NCBI GenBank assembly: GCA_050014015.1
Contig: JBEKEC010000009.1
Location: 29,105-93,104, forward strand
From: PALSA-1353 sp050014015
GTDB lineage: Bacteria > Planctomycetota > Phycisphaerae > Tepidisphaerales > Tepidisphaeraceae
DNA length: 64,000 bases
Reading direction: 5' to 3'
Part shown: piece after piece, positions 17,399 to 26,024 of the stretch
Numbering within the stretch: the first letter of the stretch is position 1
Layout: each line of letters begins with the position of its first letter
Notes under the pieces: model-generated
The model's input: only the letters and a program-made list of their open reading frames with translations
What the model was told of the DNA's origin: nothing
The model's database searches: none
Made by a program: the position numbers and the translations under genes

Positions 17399-19660
17399 AT
17401 GACTACGTTACCGCAGACGGCGACAGTGCGATTGCCGCGACCAGGTTTTTCCTCTTTGCCGGTTACCACCAGCATTGCCTCCGCCGGCGCCGTCGGCCAT
17501 GCACAGGCCCAGGCAGGGTTCACCATGTCCGGCTCCGACGCCTGGCGCGTCATTCGCTCCAATTTTTGGCTGATCATCCTATTTTTGGTTGTCAGCGCCG
17601 GCACCGGATATGGCATCAATTACTGGTTGAACAAGTACCATCCGCGCTACACCGCCGAAGGAAAGGTGGTTATTCCCGGCATGTTCGAGCCTAACGAAGA
17701 AGGCACCCTCCGCGCCTCCAACGACTTCAACGTCCAAGCGCTTCCCCTGCAAATCCGTCTGCATACGACCATGATGAACGATCCGGCGCTGATCACCAAG
17801 GTGCTTCAGAATCCCAACGACGAAATCCGCACGACTCCGTGGTTTAAGCGTCAACCGACTATTCAGGAGGCCAAGGCCAATCTCGCCGACGGTGCATTGC
17901 AGGTCACCTCCTCGCCCGATTCGCCCTTGATCGTTGTCAGCATGACCGACAGCGATCCCAAATCCTGCCAGGTCGTCGTCCAATCATTTGTCGATCAGTA
18001 CATCAAGGACCAGCAGGAAAAGAGCCGCGATCGCCAGTACAGCTTCAACCAGGACCTCGCACAGCAACGAATCGCCGCCGAGGGCCAGGTGAAGCTGGAC
18101 GACGGCGACATTTCCGACCTTCTGGTCGAACTCAGTTCCGACGGTGTTTCCGGCACCTTCACCAAAATCAGCGAGAAGGACATGACGCTCCAGGCGTGGC
18201 TGCAAAATCTCCAGGTCGCCAGGCTCGACGAGCAGACCGCCAAGGAGCAATACGGCGAGCTGGAGAGGCAGATCGCCAATGATCCGACCAACGTCCCGCA
18301 GGTCGAGGAACTGGTAAACAAGGACCCCGAGATTGGCAGCCTCAGGCAAATGCAAACCAACTACGAGTTGAATCTGGGTCAGGCCCTCGGCAGCAATATG
18401 GGCCCCGCAAGTTCAATGCTTCAAAACATCCAGCGGCAGAGGGACATGATCGACCGCAGGGAAAAGACGGAAGAAGACAAGGTGCGCGTGCGCTACAGGA
18501 GCCAGATCGAACAAGAGCTCAACCAAAAGGTGCGAGACGCCCAAGCCCGCGCCGACATGATGGACGCCAATATCAAGGCACTCAACGGCCAGATGGCCCA
18601 GCTCACCGAGCGCGCGCAACAGTTGGTTCAGAAGCAGGCCGAGCGAGCCATAGACGAGGAGAAGCTCAAGGGGATCGAAAATCGGTTGGAGCAGATCACC
18701 AGCTACAACGCCAGGCACGACCTCGGCGGCGTGGAATGGGAAGCGCAACCGGAGCTTCCGGAGATTCCCAGTTTCCCCAAACTTGCGGCGACGATGACCG
18801 TGTCGATCGCGATGGGCCTGCTCCTGGCGCTGGGGATCGCCTTCCTGCGCGAGCTGCTTGATACCACCATCCGCTCGCCGCGCGACATCACCCGCGTCGG
18901 GTCTTTGAACCTTCTGGGAATGGTTCCGCACGAGGACGACGATCCGCAATCCGCCGGCGCTCGCCTGCCCGTCGTCATCTTTGAGGCGCCGCACTCCATG
19001 ATGGCCGAGCAGCTTCGACAGGTGCGAACGCGCCTCCAGCACAGCTCGTCCCTGGATACCACGCGCAGCATCCTGATCACCAGCCCCTCGCCCGGCGACG
19101 GCAAATCCACCATCGCCTGCAACCTCGCCGCCGGTCTGGCGCTCAACGGCCGGCGCATCCTCCTGGTCGATGCCAACTTCCGCCGTCCCGAACTGCATCG
19201 AGTCTTCAACATTGCCAACGAGCAGGGGTTTTCCGACGTCCTGAACAGTCTCGATTTATTCGAGCACGCCGTGCAGGAAACCCAGGTCCCCAACCTGTTC
19301 GTCCTTCCCAGCGGCCACAAACCCACCAACGCCACCGAACTGGTCGAGAGCCAGTTGCTCGTCGATTTCATCGAACGCGCCCTGGAGGAATTCGACCACG
19401 TGATCTTCGACAGCGGCCCGCTGCTGTTCGTTTCCGAAACGGTGGCCCTGGCGCCTCGCGTCGATGGCGTCGTCAGCGTCGTTCGCGCCCGCACCAACAC
19501 CCGCGGCGTTCTCTCGCGCATGCGCGACACGCTCAAGCAGGTCAAGGCCGAACACCTCGGCGTCGTCCTCAACGCCGTCCGCGCCCAGGGCGGCGGATAC
19601 TACGGCCGAAACATCCGAACCTACTACGAGTACCAGAACAACGGCGGACAAGCCGCGTAA
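17399..19660 (+). CDS. Wzz-type chain-length regulator fused to BY-kinase (tyrosine autokinase)
   Basis: A 753-residue protein; AGGAGA lies 9 bases before the ATG. An N-terminal membrane segment (about 55-75) and a second one (about 465-485) enclose a periplasmic Wzz domain with long coiled coil (about 200-440). The cytosolic kinase follows with Walker A SPGDGKST (about 563-570), Walker A' ILLVDANFRRP and Walker B VIFDSGP. A tyrosine cluster ends the chain (Y734, Y735, Y742, Y743, Y745), the autophosphorylation site of bacterial tyrosine kinases. These proteins control polymer length and export with Wza-like channels, matching the lipoprotein upstream. All parts are in one chain, as in proteobacterial Wzc. 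Confidence 0.9.
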   Translation: MTTLPQTATVRLPRPGFSSLPVTTSIASAGAVGHAQAQAGFTMSGSDAWRVIRSNFWLIILFLVVSAGTGYGINYWLNKYHPRYTAEGKVVIPGMFEPNEEGTLRASNDFNVQALPLQIRLHTTMMNDPALITKVLQNPNDEIRTTPWFKRQPTIQEAKANLADGALQVTSSPDSPLIVVSMTDSDPKSCQVVVQSFVDQYIKDQQEKSRDRQYSFNQDLAQQRIAAEGQVKLDDGDISDLLVELSSDGVSGTFTKISEKDMTLQAWLQNLQVARLDEQTAKEQYGELERQIANDPTNVPQVEELVNKDPEIGSLRQMQTNYELNLGQALGSNMGPASSMLQNIQRQRDMIDRREKTEEDKVRVRYRSQIEQELNQKVRDAQARADMMDANIKALNGQMAQLTERAQQLVQKQAERAIDEEKLKGIENRLEQITSYNARHDLGGVEWEAQPELPEIPSFPKLAATMTVSIAMGLLLALGIAFLRELLDTTIRSPRDITRVGSLNLLGMVPHEDDDPQSAGARLPVVIFEAPHSMMAEQLRQVRTRLQHSSSLDTTRSILITSPSPGDGKSTIACNLAAGLALNGRRILLVDANFRRPELHRVFNIANEQGFSDVLNSLDLFEHAVQETQVPNLFVLPSGHKPTNATELVESQLLVDFIERALEEFDHVIFDSGPLLFVSETVALAPRVDGVVSVVRARTNTRGVLSRMRDTLKQVKAEHLGVVLNAVRAQGGGYYGRNIRTYYEYQNNGGQAA

Positions 19661-19696
19661 ACCCGCGGATTACATCGGCGACACCTTGGAAGGCAG

Positions 19697-19719
19697 AACC
19701 CCCGCTTCGCGGAGGTTTT
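19697..19719 (+). terminator. Intrinsic terminator of the EPS/exosortase operon
   Basis: AACCCCCGC, a TTC loop and GCGGAGGTT form a 9-base stem with one mismatch, followed by TTTT. It lies 37 bases past the kinase stop and before the independently started GH20 gene. Confidence 0.65.
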
Positions 19720-19901
19720 GCTCACCGTGTCCACCAATACATCCGGCAAAAGCTCCGGCGGAAATTCCCGGCAAATACCGCCTCGTACCCACGTCCACCA
19801 CCGGCGAACCTACCGGCCAATGCGGATCGCGTCCGCACCTGGGGTGAACGGGATTTTCCGGGGTACGATAGGACGTGCTTCCTATTTAGACTTTGGACCT
19901 C

Positions 19902-21608
19902 ATGGCGATCGACCGGGAATCCATCATCCTCTTGCCGACGCCGCGGCGAATGCGGCAGACCGCGGGGCAATCCCACGCGCGGGCGCTGGAGCGGATTGAT
20001 CCGACAGTAACGCGCTCACAAGGCTATCTGCTTTCCATCACGCCGGAATCCTGCCGAATCGTCGGCCACGATGCGGCTGCGGTTTTTTATGGGCGGCAAA
20101 CACTGGCGCAACTTCGCAGGCAATTTCCCGCATCTTTACCGTGTCTTGAGATCGAGGATTGGCCGGATTTCCCGACGCGCGGCGTGATGCTCGACATCAG
20201 CCGCGACAAGGTTCCCACGATGCCGACGCTGTTTTCGCTTGTCGATATGCTGGCCGGGTGGAAGATCAATCAGCTTCAGCTTTACACCGAACACACCTTC
20301 GCCTATTGCGGCCATGAGCAGGTCTGGCAAGACGCCAGCCCCATGACTGGCGATGAGGTCCGTCAACTCGATCAGTATTGCAAATCGCGATTTATCGAGC
20401 TGGTGCCGAATCAAAACAGTTTCGGACACATGGAGCGCTGGCTGAAGCACCCGCGATATTTGCCGTTGGCCGAGGCGCCCCAGGGTTCGGATACGCCGTG
20501 GGGATACCGTTGGGAAGGGCCGTTCAGCCTTTGCCCGATTGATCCGGGAAGCGTGGAATTTCTGGCCGATTTGTATTCCCAGCTCCTGCCGAATTTCTCC
20601 AGCGGCCTGTTCAACGTCGGCTGCGATGAGACGTTCGACCTCGGCCAGGGCAGGAGCAAAGACGAATGCCGCCGGCGCGGCGTGCATCGCGTGTACCTGG
20701 ATTTTCTGCTCCGCGTGAGCGAGTTGGTCGCCCGCCACGGCCGGCGGATGATGTTCTGGGGCGACGTCATTCTCAAAGACCCGCAACTGATCGGAGAATT
20801 GCCCAAGAACGTGATTGCCCTGAATTGGGGTTACGAGGCCGATCATCCGTTCGATGCCGAGGCGCGCCGGTTCGGCGAAAGCGGCGTGGAGTTTTACGTT
20901 TGTCCGGGCACCAGCAGTTGGTGCAGCATCGCCGGGCGGACGGACAACATGCTCGCCAATCAGCGCGCCGCGGCCGAGGCGGGCTTGAAGCACGGGGCCG
21001 TTGGATATCTCAACACCGACTGGGGCGATCACGGGCATTTGCAATATTTGCCGATAAGTTTTGCCGGCCTGGCCACGGGGGCGGCGCTAAGCTGGTGCCT
21101 GCAATCCAATCGCGACTTGCCGCTGGAGCGGGCGCTCGATCTTCACGCTTTTGGCGATGAAGCGTCAGTCATGGGCCGGGCGGCGTGCGAGCTGGGCAAC
21201 GTCTATAAGGCGGTGGGAAAACGCGTCCCCAACCGCTCGGCGCTGTTCCGCATTCTCGTGCCTTCATCCGCGCACGGCGATTCGATGGAAGGAATCACGC
21301 GCGAAGGGTTGCAGCGCGCGGAAGCGGCGATCGAGTCCGCGATGCGGAATGTCCATTTGGCGAAAATGTCGCGCGAGGACGCGGAGTTGATAAAGGGCGA
21401 ATTTGCCAACGCGGCGGCGATGCTGCGATTCGCCTGTCGCGAAGGACGATGGAAACTCGATCCATCCCGCGAGAAACAAGAAGTCTTGAGTTACGAACTC
21501 GAACGGATTGCGGCCGAACATCGCCGGTGCTGGTTGGAACGGAATCGCCCTGGGGGATTGGAAGACGGCGTCCGCAGACTTGGTGTCGCTTCGTTTGCCC
21601 CAACGTGA
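19902..21608 (+). CDS. Glycoside hydrolase family 20, beta-N-acetylhexosaminidase-like
   Basis: The ATG at 19902 is chosen over an in-frame TTG three codons earlier. The 568-residue product has the GH20b-like N-terminal domain (to about 85), then the catalytic barrel starting RGVMLDISRDKVPTM. The acid/base pair is in NVGCDETFD (D242, E243), matching the D-E pair of family 20. An aromatic-rich pocket loop (GYLNTDWGDHGH) is also present. These enzymes remove terminal GlcNAc or GalNAc from glycans or peptidoglycan fragments by substrate-assisted catalysis. No signal peptide is visible, so it may work in the cytosol on imported sugars. It follows the EPS operon but has its own upstream terminator gap. 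Confidence 0.75.
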   Translation: MAIDRESIILLPTPRRMRQTAGQSHARALERIDPTVTRSQGYLLSITPESCRIVGHDAAAVFYGRQTLAQLRRQFPASLPCLEIEDWPDFPTRGVMLDISRDKVPTMPTLFSLVDMLAGWKINQLQLYTEHTFAYCGHEQVWQDASPMTGDEVRQLDQYCKSRFIELVPNQNSFGHMERWLKHPRYLPLAEAPQGSDTPWGYRWEGPFSLCPIDPGSVEFLADLYSQLLPNFSSGLFNVGCDETFDLGQGRSKDECRRRGVHRVYLDFLLRVSELVARHGRRMMFWGDVILKDPQLIGELPKNVIALNWGYEADHPFDAEARRFGESGVEFYVCPGTSSWCSIAGRTDNMLANQRAAAEAGLKHGAVGYLNTDWGDHGHLQYLPISFAGLATGAALSWCLQSNRDLPLERALDLHAFGDEASVMGRAACELGNVYKAVGKRVPNRSALFRILVPSSAHGDSMEGITREGLQRAEAAIESAMRNVHLAKMSREDAELIKGEFANAAAMLRFACREGRWKLDPSREKQEVLSYELERIAAEHRRCWLERNRPGGLEDGVRRLGVASFAPT

Positions 21609-21620
21609 TAGAATTCAAGC

Positions 21621-21911
21621 ATGGCTTCAACGTCGCAAACATCGCTTCGACTTCCAGCGCTCAACAAGCGGAACATGGCTCAACTTGTCGCCAAGGCAAA
21701 ACGCATGGGTGTGCCTCCGGAACATTACGCCAAGCGACTTGTTGAGGATGGCCTGGCCTTCCAGCGCGAGGCGGAGGAATCGACCTTTGCTGAGATCATG
21801 GGGCCCGTGCGGCAAGCGGCGGGTAAGGTCGATGACGCCGAAATCGTGAAGCTCGTCGACAAGACGAGGTCCATCCACCACGGCAGCAACGGTCGCGGCA
21901 AAATGAGGTGA
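21621..21911 (+). CDS. Probable antitoxin of a PIN-type toxin-antitoxin pair
   Basis: A 96-residue protein with a basic, helix-rich N-terminus (LNKRNMAQLVAKAKRMGVPP) that ends in an acidic and then basic tail. It is the right size and position for the DNA-binding antitoxin of the PIN toxin that follows, whose GTG start overlaps its stop (GTGA). I do not recognise a named antitoxin family (it could be ribbon-helix-helix-like around residues 14-45). Expected role: bind and block the toxin and repress the pair's promoter. The only gap to the GH20 stop is 12 bases, so a shared transcript is possible. Confidence 0.6.
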   Translation: MASTSQTSLRLPALNKRNMAQLVAKAKRMGVPPEHYAKRLVEDGLAFQREAEESTFAEIMGPVRQAAGKVDDAEIVKLVDKTRSIHHGSNGRGKMR

Positions 21912-22408
21912 TCTTGCCCGCCCCCTTGCTACGTCTCGTTCTCGATACGAATGTCTTGCTGGCCGGATTGGTTTCAAGAACGTCCGCATCCCAGAGGATT
22001 GTTGACGCTTTAACGATACGCAGAGCCATTCCGCTCATCAGTCCACCGGTCCTGGCAGAGTACCGGGCCGTCTTGCTCCACCCTGAAATACTCGCTCGAT
22101 TCCCCGGCCTCACGCCAAGACGAGTTGAATTGGCACTGCACCGACTACGCTACATCGCGGACGAATATCGAACCGTGCGGGTTAAATTCGAATTCGAACG
22201 CGACCCGCGTGACGCGATGTTTGTTGAACTTGCAATCACCGGATCGGCAACGCACATTGTCACCCTCGATTCCGACCTTCTCTCACTACCCACCGCACGA
22301 ACCGATGCCGGGAAGCGATTCCGGCAGCGGCTTCCGCAAATTCTCGTTCTGGAACCGGGGCCGCTGGTCGAACAATACGGAGCCGCACTCGGTACTCCGC
22401 TCGCTTAG
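21908..22408 (+). CDS. PIN-domain ribonuclease toxin (PIN_3 / COG1569-like)
   Basis: A 166-residue PIN protein. The acidic metal-binding residues are visible in order: D13 in VLDTNVLL, a glutamate in PPVLAEYRAVL, aspartates in FERDPRDAMFVELA and the last in VTLDSDLL. The spacing fits the PIN_3 (COG1569) group, which act as toxins that cleave RNA and are held in check by a preceding antitoxin. The start codon GTG overlaps the antitoxin stop. A strong hairpin begins at the stop codon and may end the transcript. Confidence 0.8.
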   Translation: MILPAPLLRLVLDTNVLLAGLVSRTSASQRIVDALTIRRAIPLISPPVLAEYRAVLLHPEILARFPGLTPRRVELALHRLRYIADEYRTVRVKFEFERDPRDAMFVELAITGSATHIVTLDSDLLSLPTARTDAGKRFRQRLPQILVLEPGPLVEQYGAALGTPLA

Positions 22409-22432
22409 GAATACGCCGGACTCCGGTATTCC
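22408..22432 (+). terminator. Long hairpin at the end of the PIN toxin gene
   Basis: GGAATA, then CCGGA, a single-base loop and TCCGG, then TATTCC form an almost perfect stem of 11 pairs beginning at the last base of the toxin stop codon. No T-run follows, so it may be a 3'-end stabiliser or a recombination remnant rather than a strict terminator. Confidence 0.45.
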
Positions 22433-22466
22433 ATTCGGCAATTGGCAATCGGCATTCGGCATTCGT
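22433..22466. repeat. Degenerate tandem repeat upstream of gpsA
   Basis: ATTCGGCAATTGGCAATCGG and two further CGGCATT units form a short degenerate tandem array directly before the gpsA start; the same family as at 6501-6530. Confidence 0.5.
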
Positions 22467-22477
22467 AAGATGCCCCC

Positions 22478-23473
22478 ATGTCCGAGCACGTGACAATCAT
22501 TGGCGACGGGGCGATGGCGACGGTCTGTTCGCTGCTCCTGAGCCAGGGCGGGCACGACGTGACGCTTTGGGGCGTGTTCGAGGATTCGATCAACCGGCTG
22601 ACTCAGAACCGCGAGAATCAGCGGTTTCTGCCCGGCGTGAGGTTGCCCCGAGACGTCCGCCTCACCGCCAACGACGCCGAATGCTTCGACGGATGCACGC
22701 TGATCCTCTCGGCCGTCCCCACGCAATACATGCGTAGCGTGTGGAAGCGGTTGGCGGCTCATGTGCCGGCGGGTGTGCCGATCGTCTCGGTTGCCAAGGG
22801 GATCGAAAACCAAACTTTGTTTCGTCCGACGCAAATCGTGATGGACGTTGTCGGCCGCGGCCGGGGTCTGGCGGCGATGTCCGGACCCAACATCGCCGCG
22901 GAGCTGGCGCGATATCTTCCCGCGACCGCCGTCGCCGCCTCCGATGACGCCGAGCTGGCCCGCCGCGTCCAGAGCGTTTTTTCAACCCAGTGGTTCCGCG
23001 TCTACACGAACTGCGACGTGATCGGCACGGAACTGGCCGGCGCCACCAAAAACGTCATTGCCATCGCCGCGGGAATCCTCGACGGCCTGGCCGCCGGCAA
23101 CAACGCCAAGGCCGCATTGGTCACCCGCGGCTTGGTGGAGATCACCCGTCTGGGCGTGGCCATGGGAGCGCAGGAATCCACCTTCCAGGGCTTGGCCGGG
23201 CTGGGCGATCTCATCACCACTTGCGTCAGTCCCGAAGGCCGCAACCGCACGGTCGGCGAACAGATCGGCAAAGGCCGCAAACTTCAGGACATTCTCTCTT
23301 CCATGGATAGCGTGGCCGAAGGCGTCCCGACGACGCGCAGCGTGCGCGAATTGTCGATCCAACACAAGGTTGAAATGCCGATCACCGAGGCCGTGCATTC
23401 GGTGCTGTTCGAGGGGATGGACGTGATCCGGGCGTTGACGACGCTGATGACAAGGGAATCGAAAGCGGAGTGA
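22478..23473 (+). CDS. gpsA: NAD(P)-dependent glycerol-3-phosphate dehydrogenase
   Basis: A 331-residue protein of normal length for GpsA. It has the N-terminal nucleotide-binding motif VTIIGDGAMAT (5-15), the second Rossmann landmark SAVPTQYMR, the SGPNIAAELA stretch and the catalytic-lysine region ELAGATKNVIAIAAGILDGL. The C-terminal helical domain is complete (FQGLAGLGDLITTC, then EGVPTTRSV). It reduces dihydroxyacetone phosphate to sn-glycerol 3-phosphate for phospholipid synthesis in the cytosol. The glycine after the first GxG is replaced (GDGAMAT rather than GAGSWGT), a common variant. It stands as a core gene at the left edge of the accessory island. Confidence 0.9.
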   Translation: MSEHVTIIGDGAMATVCSLLLSQGGHDVTLWGVFEDSINRLTQNRENQRFLPGVRLPRDVRLTANDAECFDGCTLILSAVPTQYMRSVWKRLAAHVPAGVPIVSVAKGIENQTLFRPTQIVMDVVGRGRGLAAMSGPNIAAELARYLPATAVAASDDAELARRVQSVFSTQWFRVYTNCDVIGTELAGATKNVIAIAAGILDGLAAGNNAKAALVTRGLVEITRLGVAMGAQESTFQGLAGLGDLITTCVSPEGRNRTVGEQIGKGRKLQDILSSMDSVAEGVPTTRSVRELSIQHKVEMPITEAVHSVLFEGMDVIRALTTLMTRESKAE

Positions 23474-24212
23474 GGCGCTGCGCGAGAGGAGGTATTTCGG
23501 CGGAGAGCTTCTCTTGCAGCAATCGGCTTCCCGACCCGGCCGGGATCAGACCCTCGCGGTTTTATCTTCGCTCGCGGCCATGGCCGCCTTTGGCGTCTTG
23601 ATGGTCCTAGAAAAATAATCTTTCAAAAAATCTGCGGATTTCTCGAAAACACGTCCAAAACTTTCACGTGCTGGCTATAGATATAGAGGGTGATCGTCTT
23701 CCCTCTTCTCGAGTGTACCACCGTTCTACTGATATAATTCTATCGCCATGCTCATTGCTCTGCCAACAATCCTTGCGGCCCTCGCCGGCCGGGATCCCCG
23801 GGAGAAAATTTCTCGAAATGGCGGCGAAATGGGACATTTTGGGCACATCAACCCTCGTTTCCGCTTCGCCGGGGCCGTTGTTCCTGCCAACCGACGAATG
23901 CTTGAGGCCCTTCAATGTCCCCAATAGTCCCCCAAAAGTCGCACGCTTGCGGAAATGTTCGCCGGCTTGAATCGAGCTAGTGGATATGCCGATGCTGGAT
24001 CGGACAGATCCGAAATCAACCACGGAGGAGACGCACACGAATCGCAGGGGGCCCAGAGAAGAAAATGTCTGAATTTGGGCTTTGCCTTAAAAATGCGTTC
24101 TGCCCCAAAAGCCATAACGGCAGGTGCGGATTCCCCCGAAAAACAGTCGAGCAGCAAAGACCATTCCGCCGATCTGTTGACAGTGGGAAGGGTTAGCGCC
24201 CAAACTGCCGCC
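23474..24212. other. Long intergenic region at the left edge of the accessory island
   Basis: No convincing gene is seen over about 740 bases. The stretch 23605-23760 is AT-rich with several TATA-like words (TATAGATATAG, GATATAATTC). TATAAT at about 23733-23738 is a candidate -10 box without a clear -35. Several frames stay open but have codon use and composition unlike genes nearby. Confidence 0.4.
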
Positions 24213-24842
24213 ATGGCAGATCGTGGAGGAATGGACGCCGGGATCGCCGCGCCAGTGCGTGACCCACAAATCCGCCGTGCTCTAATTGCGTATCTAAAAG
24301 AGAAAGAGCCGGACGCCGTGATTTTTGAGGAATTACCGCTCTTGCGTGGGGCGGGACGGGCAGACGTGGTTTCCGTCAACGGATCGCTCGATGGCTTTGA
24401 AATCAAGAGTGAGCGAGATTCGCTTGCTCGGCTCGTAACCCAAACCAGAAACTACGGGAGCGCTTTTGAATACACCACGGTCGTCGTCGCGCCCAAACAC
24501 CTGAAATCCGTTCGGGCCAAAATCCCACGGGGATGGGGGATTATGACTGCTGAATCGAATGCGGGGCGAGTTTCGATAGTACCGAAACGTCCGGCATGGC
24601 GGAATCACGATATAGACCGCCAAGCGCTCATTCGATTAATGTGGAGGCGTGAGTGCGTTTGGGCATTGCGCAATCACGGCGTCAAGGCTGGTCGTAACGC
24701 ATTGGTCATTGATCTTTGGGCCAAGCTGATGAAATTGCCGACCAAAACTATTTGCCGTGAGGTCCGAAACGCGCTTAAAGCCCGGCGTGGTTCTGAATCT
24801 GCCGGGCAACGAAAACCATGTGGTGACTTGCTCCCCAGCTAA
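24213..24842 (+). CDS. sce7726 family protein, PD-(D/E)XK nuclease-like
   Basis: The frame is open from 23955, but homology-like sequence begins near the ATG at 24213 (another ATG is at 24231); from there it is 209 residues. The core reads PQIRRALIAYLKEK, GRADVVSVNG, GFEIKSERDSLARL and TVVVAPKHL. The spacing of the aspartate in ADVV and the EIK motif is that of a PD-(D/E)XK nuclease fold, and the whole matches my recollection of the sce7726 family. That family is uncharacterised and often sits near beta-family genes, as here. Its 3' end overlaps the convergent beta-like gene by 68 bases. Start choice is uncertain. Confidence 0.65.
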   Translation: MADRGGMDAGIAAPVRDPQIRRALIAYLKEKEPDAVIFEELPLLRGAGRADVVSVNGSLDGFEIKSERDSLARLVTQTRNYGSAFEYTTVVVAPKHLKSVRAKIPRGWGIMTAESNAGRVSIVPKRPAWRNHDIDRQALIRLMWRRECVWALRNHGVKAGRNALVIDLWAKLMKLPTKTICREVRNALKARRGSESAGQRKPCGDLLPS

Positions 24843-25791
24843 TCCATTGTCCCGTGTTTCCTGGCCCGCTATTCGGTTGTGCCGTGGCATGAATAGCTCC
24901 ATCTCCTGCGCTGAAATTCTGGCCCGAATACTCGGTTCTTTGAATCAGGCTTTGGCATACGACGTGCATATTCACGGAGCCACCGCCAGCTACCTTGGGG
25001 CCGACGCGAATCAACCAATTATTCGTTGTCGTATATCGAAGAGTCACACTCGCGCGGCCCCCGGATGGTGATCGTCCGTAGTCGCGTATCGTGTAGTCAC
25101 TGAACGTCGGACGACGTGGAAGGGTTAGCTGGGTAACAGCTTGCTCCCAGCTTGTCCAATCGTTGCGCGGGATCGGGTGCCAAATGTGTTGTTGAAATGA
25201 AGTAAGTGATCGAGGGCAAGCACTCGATGCGGTCGTGAGCGTAAGCCAACTGCTAATGGATGGGATACGCGGCACGTCTACCAATAGATTCATCGGGTGA
25301 TTTCTGTAATCAAGCATGAAGTGAACGTGTTGTCTTTGAAGACCTATGGCGGAAAGGACGCTGTTGATGCCAGCCGGATTGCTGAGATCGGATACTTGGG
25401 CGCGCAGCAAATAGCCCCGTCCATCTTGTTGGGCGATGTCCCGAATTCTTGCCAGTGCTTGTTGGCCATAACTGGTACGAGCGACGGGAATAGCTTGAAG
25501 CGATTCGATTCGCGCGCTTTGAAATACAGCCGCAAGTATTCCGGAATGCCCATGCTCATCGTGGAGCCAGCAAGTGTCGAGGAAAAGCGGTCTATCTGTT
25601 CCCCAATCGTGAGCGAGTGCTTGGCACATTGCCAACGCCTGTTGAGCGGCGGTGAGTGTTTTGTGTTCATGTATTTCCATGAGCGGGGTAAGTCGTAATT
25701 TTGTCGGCGCATCAAGATTGAAGATCGCCCATCGCTCACCCTCTTTTGTTTTCAAAATCGGAACGTAGTGCTTCTGGCCGAATTTCAGCAT
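24775..25791 (-). CDS. Beta family protein (phage T4 beta-like, sce7725 type)
   Basis: A 338-residue protein with a good GAGGA site before its ATG. The opening HYVPILKTKEGERWAIFNL followed by LTPLMEI is the characteristic start of the beta protein family (Pfam Beta_protein, named after a T4 protein). Strand/helix units continue with RPLFLDTCWL and VHFMLDYR as expected for its barrel-like fold. Molecular function is unknown. The gene is convergent with, and overlaps by 68 bases, the sce7726-like gene, its usual neighbour. The two probably form one functional unit despite opposite strands. Defence or phage-derived function is inference. Confidence 0.7.
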   Translation of the reverse strand: MLKFGQKHYVPILKTKEGERWAIFNLDAPTKLRLTPLMEIHEHKTLTAAQQALAMCQALAHDWGTDRPLFLDTCWLHDEHGHSGILAAVFQSARIESLQAIPVARTSYGQQALARIRDIAQQDGRGYLLRAQVSDLSNPAGINSVLSAIGLQRQHVHFMLDYRNHPMNLLVDVPRIPSISSWLTLTTASSACPRSLTSFQQHIWHPIPRNDWTSWEQAVTQLTLPRRPTFSDYTIRDYGRSPSGGRASVTLRYTTTNNWLIRVGPKVAGGGSVNMHVVCQSLIQRTEYSGQNFSAGDGAIHATAQPNSGPGNTGQWISWGASHHMVFVARQIQNHAGL

Positions 25792-26024
25792 AGTCTGTCC
25801 TCAAGAAATGCCCGATGCGGAGGGAAATCATCGCGCGCCATCGTTTGTAGGTCAAGAGAGCCAAACCATTTGTGTCAATTGCCGTATCGACCCCATTTCC
25901 GATATCGCGCCCGGCGTAATATGGGCGGCTGTTGCGACGTGTCGCAGATGCGGATTTTTCCCAGATAATTCGTAGCATGGCGTCGAGCCTTGTCGTTTCC
26001 GAGGCCTTCAACCAAGGATTTACG

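Noticed and set aside
23664..24038. Minus-strand frame in the gap before the sce7726-like gene
   Set aside because: Composition is unlike neighbouring genes, no start signal is visible, and part is AT-rich promoter-like sequence.
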